A stretch of 64,000 nucleotides of DNA, taken from the IMG/VR virus record IMGVR_UViG_3300022916_000011, positions 1 to 64,000 of that record; one strand, written 5' to 3'. Under the pieces are notes generated by a model. It did no database searches. It saw only the letters and a program-made list of their open reading frames with translations, and had not been told where the DNA came from. Position numbers and translations under genes: made by a program. Within the stretch, counting starts at the first letter, position 1; each line of letters begins with the position of its first letter. This DNA comes from a virus. Positions 54,545-61,900 of the stretch are shown here, piece after piece.

Positions 54545-55153
54545 ATGGGTTTGCAATCAGTTTTTCAGAGTATAGCGGAGACTATCATTGACGCTTTTGA
54601 TGATGTTCCGCAATATTTTTATTTTCACTCTTTGGGCACTTCCACTTATAATGCTACCACTGGTGCTAATGTAGAAAGTGGTGCTATTGAAATAAGTGCG
54701 GTGACTGATTTATCCATGGTAGCTTCTACTTCTTTAAAATCTGTGAGTACAGACCTTTCTGCTTATAATATTCCAACGGATGATGTACAGTGGTTTAAGA
54801 TTTCTGGTTTCACAAGTGCAACCAATAACGGTTATGCTAGAGCTACGGCTGCTACAGATACGGGAATTACTTTAACTCAAAAGACTGTAGAGACTGAAGC
54901 AGCAGGAGATGAAATAACCATAACTGGACCATTTTATAAGGTTAAAGGTGTATTTCGTCATTATGGTTTAGAAGAAATAAGAGATACTCCAATACAAATC
55001 GAGGATTTACAAGTAGTTATTGCAGCTAATGATTTAGCAGTCACCCCCAAGAGTGATGATTGGTTGTTGTGGAGTGATGTGAAGTATCGCATTATGTTAG
55101 CAGACAGTGATCCTGCTTTTGCCACTTGGAAAATGTGGTTGAGGAGATTGTAA
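54545..55153 (+). CDS. Head-closure / neck protein (202 aa)
   Basis: Beta-rich protein in the head-closure position. It contains a module (FTSATNNGYARATAAT...GDEITITGP, about residues 95-133) also seen in the tail tube gene at 56519. Starts 2 bases after the adaptor stop and overlaps the next gene. Function from position; the exact class is uncertain. Confidence 0.65.
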   Translation: MGLQSVFQSIAETIIDAFDDVPQYFYFHSLGTSTYNATTGANVESGAIEISAVTDLSMVASTSLKSVSTDLSAYNIPTDDVQWFKISGFTSATNNGYARATAATDTGITLTQKTVETEAAGDEITITGPFYKVKGVFRHYGLEEIRDTPIQIEDLQVVIAANDLAVTPKSDDWLLWSDVKYRIMLADSDPAFATWKMWLRRL

Positions 55154-55662
55154 TGGCTGGTGATTATAATACTTCTTTCACAGTAGATAAAAGAAGAGGT
55201 GGAAAAGAACTAAATTTAGATTGGTACATCAGTCGTGTACCACATCTGGCTGCTGCAATTAAGAAGAAAGTTGGAGAAGAGTTATTTAAAGCGGTTGTTA
55301 GTGCAGAAAATGTTCCTTTTGTAACTGGTAGATATGTATCCAGTCATAGAATAGGTATTGGAGCTGAAGATAATTCTTTTTCGAAAAATGGTGCTGGTTC
55401 TTTAGATGAGGCCAGAAGCAAAGTATTGGCATCGCAATTACCTAAATTGGAGTCTATTAAATCTGAGGATAATGTTTTTCTTACAAATTCAGTTCAAACT
55501 GAAAAAGGGTATTCTTATGCTAAACAGGTAGAATATGCTGGTTGGTTAGGTACTGAGAGTTCAACAATGCCTTATTTGGTTTATGAAAAAGCTTTACTAC
55601 AAGTGAAACCAAGAATACGTCAATTCATAAAAGACCTTAAAGGAAGTTATTTTGGTATTTAA
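55153..55662 (+). CDS. Tail-completion protein, HK97 gp10-like
   Basis: ATG 55153 overlaps the previous stop (TAATG). A 169-residue protein with IKKKVGEELFKAVVS, VPFVTGRYVSSHRI and AKQVEYAGWLG, the LxxS and Y-A-x-x-V-E-Y/F-G-type pattern of HK97 gp10 neck/tail proteins. Confidence 0.75.
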   Translation: MAGDYNTSFTVDKRRGGKELNLDWYISRVPHLAAAIKKKVGEELFKAVVSAENVPFVTGRYVSSHRIGIGAEDNSFSKNGAGSLDEARSKVLASQLPKLESIKSEDNVFLTNSVQTEKGYSYAKQVEYAGWLGTESSTMPYLVYEKALLQVKPRIRQFIKDLKGSYFGI

Positions 55663-55664
55663 CT

Positions 55665-56084
55665 ATGGGATCTTTTCAAGATTTACGCCAATATATTGAA
55701 AGTCGATTAACAGATAATTGGAGTGCTACGGATGTGGCCATTGATAATATAGATTATACTCCATCTGCTGATACAGCTTTTATTCATATAATAATTGATG
55801 AAGGTATTGGAAGACAAATAACTTACAATTCTGGAGAGAATGCTACTCATAGATATGAAGGTTTCATAATGGTATATGTGAATGTACCATTAAAAAGTGG
55901 AACTAATACTGCTAGAGGTTATGCAGATTCTATAGCCACTATTTTTAGAAACGCTCAATTTTCTACTATGGATATACTTTGTAAAACTCCAAAGATCATT
56001 CGAATTGGTGAAGTAGAGGGGATGTTTCAGTACAATGTTTTGACTCCTTTTCAAGTTGATATAACATTGGATAATGCATCGTGA
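55665..56084 (+). CDS. Tail terminator protein
   Basis: A 139-residue alpha/beta protein, MGSFQDLRQYIESRL, in the tail-terminator slot. YEGFIMVYVNVPLKSG and ARGYADSIATIFR match DUF4128/lambda gpU-like terminators. Starts 2 bases after the gp10-like stop and overlaps the next gene. Confidence 0.75.
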   Translation: MGSFQDLRQYIESRLTDNWSATDVAIDNIDYTPSADTAFIHIIIDEGIGRQITYNSGENATHRYEGFIMVYVNVPLKSGTNTARGYADSIATIFRNAQFSTMDILCKTPKIIRIGEVEGMFQYNVLTPFQVDITLDNAS

Positions 56085-56266
56085 TTAAATTTAAGTTAAT
56101 TTCCCCATCTAAAGAAAACGAATGTAGATGTTGTAATTGCAATAAATTGTTAGCGAAAATAAAACAGGTTGACAATTTAGCCATTATAGAAATAAAATGT
56201 ACCAAGACTACATGTAGGACTTTAAATGTTTTTAGAATTGAAAAGAATGCGGGTTATGTAAAATGA
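56081..56266 (+). CDS. Com-like zinc-finger protein (61 aa)
   Basis: GTG start overlapping the previous stop. CRCCNCNKLLAKIKQ and IEIKCTKTTCRTLN follow the Mu Com family: C-x2-C-N-K-L-L-A plus a second Cys pair. Com of phage Mu binds mom mRNA and switches on its translation. There is no mom or methylase gene adjacent, so the target here is unknown. Confidence 0.7.
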   Translation: MIKFKLISPSKENECRCCNCNKLLAKIKQVDNLAIIEIKCTKTTCRTLNVFRIEKNAGYVK

Positions 56267-56451
56267 ATATACCCTTGGAAGTAAAGATTAAAGCAGTAAA
56301 GGAATTACCGTTGGACTGTAAAGGGCAACCTAAATGTAGTAAGATGTCATTTTTTCAGATAGAATGCTCATGTGAATGTTATAAAGAGAATCTGGAAAGA
56401 TTAGTAAATTTGGTCATAAGCGAACGTCAGCCGCTTGATATATGTAGTTAG
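56263..56451 (+). CDS. Small Cys-containing protein (62 aa)
   Basis: MNIPLEVKIKAVKEL with DCKGQPKCSKMS and ECSCECYKEN, six Cys in all; a possible metal-binding partner of the Com-like protein whose stop it overlaps. Unknown function. Confidence 0.65.
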   Translation: MNIPLEVKIKAVKELPLDCKGQPKCSKMSFFQIECSCECYKENLERLVNLVISERQPLDICS

Positions 56452-56518
56452 TTAGGGTCGGAAGCCCCTGGATAACAGAGATGATGTTAATTTAAACTAT
56501 CTTTGAGGAGGATAGACC

Positions 56519-57700
56519 ATGGATAGTAACAGAACAGCACTTCATTTTAAGGAGGAGACCACTTGGGGGACCGCTGCAAGTGGGACTTACCAGACGCTAA
56601 GATTCACAAGTGAATCTTTTGCCTATAACATTACTAATGTGACAAGTACAGAAATTCGAAATGATCGCCAGATCACGGATTTGATTCAGACTGATGCCGA
56701 TGTTACTGGCGGGTTTAATTTTGAATTTAGCTACAATACCTTTGGGGACCTGCTTGAAGGTGCCCTATGGAGTGATTGGTCAACACAGTTGGCTATTTCT
56801 GCTTTGGGTATTGGTATTGATGTGGCAGGTACACTTACTGCTGGAACTGGTGCTACTGATGATACAGCTAACTTTTCTTTGGTTACTGTTGGTCAGTGGA
56901 TTGAATTGCGTGGTAGTTCTAATGCCACCAATAATGGTTATTACCAAGTCTCAGCGAAGGCTAGTTATACTAGCATAAGTGTCCTTCCTGTGCCTGATGC
57001 TACTGTGGCATCCGCATCGGATACCGTCACCATTGTTGGCGCTTATTTGCGTAATGGAACTACTGAACATAGTTATACGTTCATTAGGGAACATGCTGGT
57101 CTTACTTCACCGGCTACGCAGTATTTTTCCTTTCTTGGCGCAGTGTGTAATTCTTTCTCACTGTCTGTCCAGTCTGGTGCAATTTTAACAGGAAGTTTTG
57201 ACTATATTGGGAAGAATGCAAATTTGTCCTCTGTTTCTTCTACAGCCGATGCTGCTACTGGAGTTACTACCACTTCTGTTCTTAATGCGGTTGTTAACGT
57301 GGCAGAAGTTAGAGAAGCTGGAGATACAGTGTCAGATTGTTTGGTACAGGGTCTTGATATTTCTGTAGCAAATAATGTACGTGGCTTGAAATCTATTGCT
57401 AATCTCGGTAATTGTGATATTGGCGTGGGTAAGTGTGATGTCACTGGTACACTGAATGCGTTCTTTAAGGATAATTCTTTGTATGATAAGTATTTAGCTG
57501 GTACTGCCACTTCTATTTCTTTTAAAGTAGAAGATACGGCTGGAAATGCGTACATTTTTGATATGCCTCAGATTGAATTTGAATCTGATTCTGTCAATTC
57601 TGGTGGTCAAGATCAGGATGTTATGGAAGCGGTTGGGTTCCGTGCTTATAGAGATCCGACTTACACCTACACCATTCAGGTCAGTAAATTTGACGCTTAA
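56519..57700 (+). CDS. Major tail tube protein
   Basis: A 393-residue protein, MDSNRTALHFKEETTWGT, of the phage tail tube type: an EETTWGTAASGTYQTLRFTSE opening, a central inserted domain (RGSSNATNNGYYQVS...DTVTIVGA) shared with the 54545 product, and the NNVRGLKSIANLG and FEVED-like ending of tube proteins. GGAGGATAGACC precedes the ATG. GC-richer codons like the capsid gene suggest high expression. Confidence 0.8.
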   Translation: MDSNRTALHFKEETTWGTAASGTYQTLRFTSESFAYNITNVTSTEIRNDRQITDLIQTDADVTGGFNFEFSYNTFGDLLEGALWSDWSTQLAISALGIGIDVAGTLTAGTGATDDTANFSLVTVGQWIELRGSSNATNNGYYQVSAKASYTSISVLPVPDATVASASDTVTIVGAYLRNGTTEHSYTFIREHAGLTSPATQYFSFLGAVCNSFSLSVQSGAILTGSFDYIGKNANLSSVSSTADAATGVTTTSVLNAVVNVAEVREAGDTVSDCLVQGLDISVANNVRGLKSIANLGNCDIGVGKCDVTGTLNAFFKDNSLYDKYLAGTATSISFKVEDTAGNAYIFDMPQIEFESDSVNSGGQDQDVMEAVGFRAYRDPTYTYTIQVSKFDA

Positions 57701-57708
57701 TCTTGGAT

Positions 57709-57786
57709 AAGATCAAGTATCTATCTTTCTCTGTTGGTGTGTGCCCCGTGTCAACACTGATAGATGCTTGGTCTGCTAGGGGTTAA
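57709..57786 (+). promoter_or_regulatory. Structured intergenic leader
   Basis: CAAG-ATCTATC / GATAGAT-CTTG arms (about 57714-57773) enclose a TTGGTGTG/CGTGTCAA stem with G-U pairs. Lies between the tail tube and next gene; a terminator (no T run) or regulatory fold. Confidence 0.4.
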
Positions 57787-57788
57787 AA

Positions 57789-58061
57789 ATGACTATAGTA
57801 TATTTGGATGATTTTGATCCTAAAAATAAGATTTGGAATACAGTTCTTTCCACTAAGTTGGAGAATTTCGATACATCTGTAGAATATCCTAGTAAATATG
57901 GTGGGGTAACTAGAATTAGATATGTGAAAGAACCTGGAGATATTGTCGTAATGAAAGAGGTTGAAAAGAAGGAAGGTAAAAAAGACTTGACAGTAGAAAA
58001 TGTTGTTGTTAACATGGAAGAGGATGAAGTAGAAAAAGTTGGAGAAGAATCTTTTTATTAA
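57789..58061 (+). CDS. Small acidic protein (90 aa)
   Basis: MTIVYLDDFDPKNKI; beta-rich N-terminal half, then an acidic Lys/Glu tail ending EEDEVEKVGEESFY. The ribosome site is AGGGGTTAAAA. Between the tail tube and chaperone genes. Unknown role. Confidence 0.7.
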   Translation: MTIVYLDDFDPKNKIWNTVLSTKLENFDTSVEYPSKYGGVTRIRYVKEPGDIVVMKEVEKKEGKKDLTVENVVVNMEEDEVEKVGEESFY

Positions 58062-58085
58062 TTTCAATTAACGGGGGAATGCAAA

Positions 58086-58496
58086 ATGGCGGATATTAGG
58101 AAGCTTTATGCAACTAATGAAGATAAAGAAACCGATGGTGTCTGGCAGGATCTGGGTGACGGCATTGAAATGCTGATTGCTCGTATTGGTAATCCTAAAT
58201 ACCAAAAACTTTTTCAAAGACTTAGTAAGCCTCACCGTAAAGCGATCAGGCGTGGTTCTTTGAAAGAAGATGTTGCAGAAAAGTTGATGATTGAATGTAT
58301 GGCAGAAACTGTTCTTTTGGGTTGGAAGAATGTTGAGATGGATGGAAAACCTCTTCCTTATTCTAAAGAGAACGCCATTAAAATTCTCACAGAGTTCAAA
58401 GATTTGAAAGATTACATTAATGATTTTGCTAATGAGATGGAAGCTTACATGCAGGAAGATGCTGAGGAGGCAGAAGAGAACTTAAAAAACTCCTAA
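58086..58496 (+). CDS. Tail assembly chaperone, short (G) form
   Basis: A 136-residue protein, MADIRKLYATNEDKET, with VWQDLGDGIEMLIARIGNPKYQK, typical of siphophage G-type chaperones. Helical and acidic C-terminus. Sits directly before the tape measure as usual. Its last codons contain the slippery site A AAA AAC, so a fraction of ribosomes make the longer product (58086-58876). Confidence 0.85.
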   Translation: MADIRKLYATNEDKETDGVWQDLGDGIEMLIARIGNPKYQKLFQRLSKPHRKAIRRGSLKEDVAEKLMIECMAETVLLGWKNVEMDGKPLPYSKENAIKILTEFKDLKDYINDFANEMEAYMQEDAEEAEENLKNS

Positions 58497-58876
58497 GTTG
58501 GACCCTCAAGAACAAAGGTCAGTTAGAATGGTTTGAGAAGTTAGAGGAAGAGGGTCACGATATAGGAAGTGTGTTAGACGATAAACCAGAACTAACACAC
58601 GATTTAGTTCCTTTTTGGAATGCGTTTCAAGTTTTAAGTAGTTCAAGAAGTACCGGCATGGGTGTCGGTGCAATTCCGCTTTCTGCATTTGAGTCTTATT
58701 TTCGTATTTGGAGAATAACTGATTTAGAAGATCAGTTAGAATATATCAGATTTGTAGGAGCATTAGATTCTGAATATTTAGCTTTTCAAAATAAGGAAAG
58801 TAAGAAGTCGCAAGAGAAAAGCGGAGCTAAAAATGCAAAGAGCGCCTCTAGAGTGCCAAAAGCAAAAGGTCGGTAG
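58086..58876 (+). CDS. Tail assembly chaperone, frameshifted (GT) form
   Basis: A -1 slip at A AAA AAC (58484-58490; in-frame codons TTA AAA AAC) fuses the G protein to the downstream frame CTC CTA AGT TGG..., giving ...LLSWTLKNKGQ...VLDDKPELTHDL and ending KAKGR at 58876, about 263 residues. An internal Shine-Dalgarno (GAGGAGG, 58464-58470) lies about 13 bases upstream and a GGACC/GGTC stem downstream; both stimulate slipping. The T part has no convincing start of its own near its beginning. Confidence 0.88.
58484..58490 (+). promoter_or_regulatory. Programmed -1 frameshift slippery site
   Basis: AAAAAAC in the phase X-XXY-YYZ relative to the G frame, 4 bases before the G stop codon. Confidence 0.88.
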
Positions 58877-58913
58877 TCACCAGGATTGGTTTGTGACTTC
58901 ACGACCTTTTTTT
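58865..58913 (+). terminator. Nested rho-independent terminator before the tape measure
   Basis: AAAGGTCG/CGACCTTT outer stem with an AGTCAC/GTGACT inner stem, followed by T7. Overlaps the end of the chaperone gene. Confidence 0.75.
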
Positions 58914-58930
58914 ATGGCAGGTGGTAAATT

Positions 58931-61900
58931 ATGTCTAATGTAGATGGAATAAATATACCAGTAACTTCTTCTGGAGTTGGGAAAACCATATCTGATTTGG
59001 AAAGAATAAAACTCCAAATGAAGAATATGACGACCTCCCTTGAGCAAGTTAAAAAAATGTTGATGGTAGCTTTTCCAGTTGATAGTGCTAAACAATTTTC
59101 CACTGCTGCTAAGAGTGTGCAAAGAGAAGTACAGCAAATTAGTCATTTTTTAGAAAATATGGGAACAAAGGCTAATACAACACTTTTGAAAGCTTCCACA
59201 GCCGTTGGGATTTATGAAAAGAAGTTAACTACTGTTAATAAGACTTTAGAAAAAAATGTAACTGTACAAAAAAATACTGCGGCGGCGGTTAAACTTCTTT
59301 TTGCTAGAATACATGCGGGAGTAGTTGTTAATAAAAAATTAGAAACTTCTACTAATAAAGTAACTTCTGCATTTCTTAAACAGATAGGGGTATCTGCAAG
59401 ATTAACAAATAAATGGGATGCTTTTCGTAAATCTATTAGTGCAAATAGATTAGTGCAACAAGCATTGAATAAAACGAGTACTGCTGCGGTTTTAAACAAT
59501 ATGAAGTTAACTTCTTCCTATCAAAATTTATCAAAAAGTATTGCCAAGAATACCTCAGTTACTAAAGCAAATAAAACAGAACAAGCCAAATTAAATACTA
59601 CTATCGCTAAAACGAGTAAAGGTTTTGCTGGTTTAATTCCCCATGTTGCTGCGGTTACTCTTTCCTATATGGCTATGCGTAGAGTTACTAGAGCCATTAC
59701 AGGTACTATAGGTCTAGGTGTAGAATTTGAACATGAAATGTCTATGGTTAGGGCTATTACTGAGGCGACCACTGCACAATTTGAGGTTTTAATGGATGTG
59801 GTGAAAAAGGCTGGAGAGACTACAGTTTTTACAGCTAAAGAAGCCGCTGAAGCTATGAGATTTTTAGCTATGGCTGGTTTTGCAGTAGATGAATCTATTG
59901 CGGCTCTTCCTGATGTTTTAAATCTTGCCTTTATTGGGCAATTAGAATTGAAACGTGCCACTGATATTTCTACTGATGTTCTCAGAGCATTTGGATTAGA
60001 AGCAGAACAGCTAGGAATGGTTGTAGATGTGTTTACTGCTACAATTACTAATAGTAATACCAATATTGAAATGCTTGGACAGTCAATGAAATTTGTTGCT
60101 CCTGTCGCTTCTAAATTAGGTTACAGTGTACAACAAGTTTCAGCTATGCTTGGGGTCATGTCTCAATCTGGTATCAAAGCTGGTATGGCTGGTAGGTCTT
60201 TACGAATGGCTATGATGCGCATGAGTGATGCTGCTAAGTCTATGGGTATGGAAGGAGCTAACTTATTAGATGTTTTAAGAAAACTTGCTAGTAAGAGTTA
60301 TTCTCCAGATAGATTAGTTGGAGAACTCAAAACAATGTTTGGGCTTCGTTCTACTCCTGCTATTCTAGCTCTTATGCAAAATCTTAAACTTTATGATGAA
60401 TTTTATGAAAAATTAGAAAATTCTGAAGGAGCTGCTAAAAAGTTTACAGATTCTTTAAAAACTGTGTGGCGTGCTTTTAAAGAATTGTCCTCAGTAGTAC
60501 AGAGTTTAGCCATTGAAGTATTTGAAGAATATCAAGAAACACTGGAAAGTGTACTTAATAATGCTACTGAATGGTTTAGGGAAAATAAAGATGAAGTAAA
60601 AGAATGGACAAAATATATTGTTGAAAGTATACCACAGGTAATTGGGTTAACTGTGGCTATGTGGGGTCTTGGCAAAGCTTTAGCTATAGTTACAATTTTT
60701 AGAGAAATGCATGTAGCAGTTACGGCTATGAATGCTGCTAATGCTCTTCCTATGTTTGCAGATCAAGTGACACGTGGCGGTAAAGCATTAGCTATGGCAA
60801 AAGGATTTGCAGCAAAATATGCTTCTCAATTGTATCTGTTAGGTGGAGCTATTGCTGCTGTAATAGCTTATAAACTATCTGAATGGTTGGCTGAACAATG
60901 GGAATGGTGGGATAAGAATATATGGGGGTCAAAAAAGTATACGGAAAGTTTAAAGGAAGGTATAAAGCAACAACGAGCATTTTTAGCACTAAAAACATTA
61001 GATAAATCTCCTGAACAGGCATTTGAAGTTTTCAATTTAAAAACAGCTAAAGTGGCATTAAATTATCTTAAAACTGAATTATCTGATCTTAGAGAAAAAA
61101 GAGATACTATTTTAGATAATATTCAACAACAGGAATATCAACTTGATTTAATTGATACTGATAAAGAAAAAGTGGCTTTAAAAAATGTAGAAGCTCAGAT
61201 TTTAGTAATGGCAGAAAAAGCTGCGAAAGTACAATATTTAGTGGATAATATGAGAAGTTCGGGAGGAACGTATGAAAATAGCGACTATTATAAAGGTAGT
61301 GCTTTGGCTGCTACGAGAGAAAGAGAAAAATTAGAGGAGCAAACTAAGTATAATGAGGCTTTACGAATAGCAAAAGAACAGTATGAAAGTGGGGAAATTA
61401 AATTACCTTCTTATGATAGGAAGAAATTTTTAGATAAATTAGAAGAGGATCTTAAAACAGAAGGTGCGTATTTATTGCTTGCCGCCAGAGATAAAGAAGG
61501 AGCTAAAGAATATATTAGAGGAATGCGTACTAATGCTGGAAGAGTATATGATGCTAGAATGAAACAAGATGAGGAAATAGCTTCTAAATTAAAACAAATT
61601 AAAGATCCTATGGAAAGAAGTAAAATAGAAGCTAATGTATTTACTCTAGGTACAGAATTTACTGACCGTATGAGTAAGGTTAAAAAGTATTCTGAAGAAT
61701 ACATGCTTTTGTTTAATAATATGCGTAAAGGGCAATCTAAAATATTAAACAAAAGTATTAGTGATCAAATTAAAGCTGAGAATGCATTAGTCACCGCAGT
61801 CAAAAAAGCGCAAGGTTCCATTATTGATAATAAAGCTGCTATGCAAAAACAGGAGACTGATCTTAATACCAAACAATTGAATGATTCTTTGGCTGTTATT

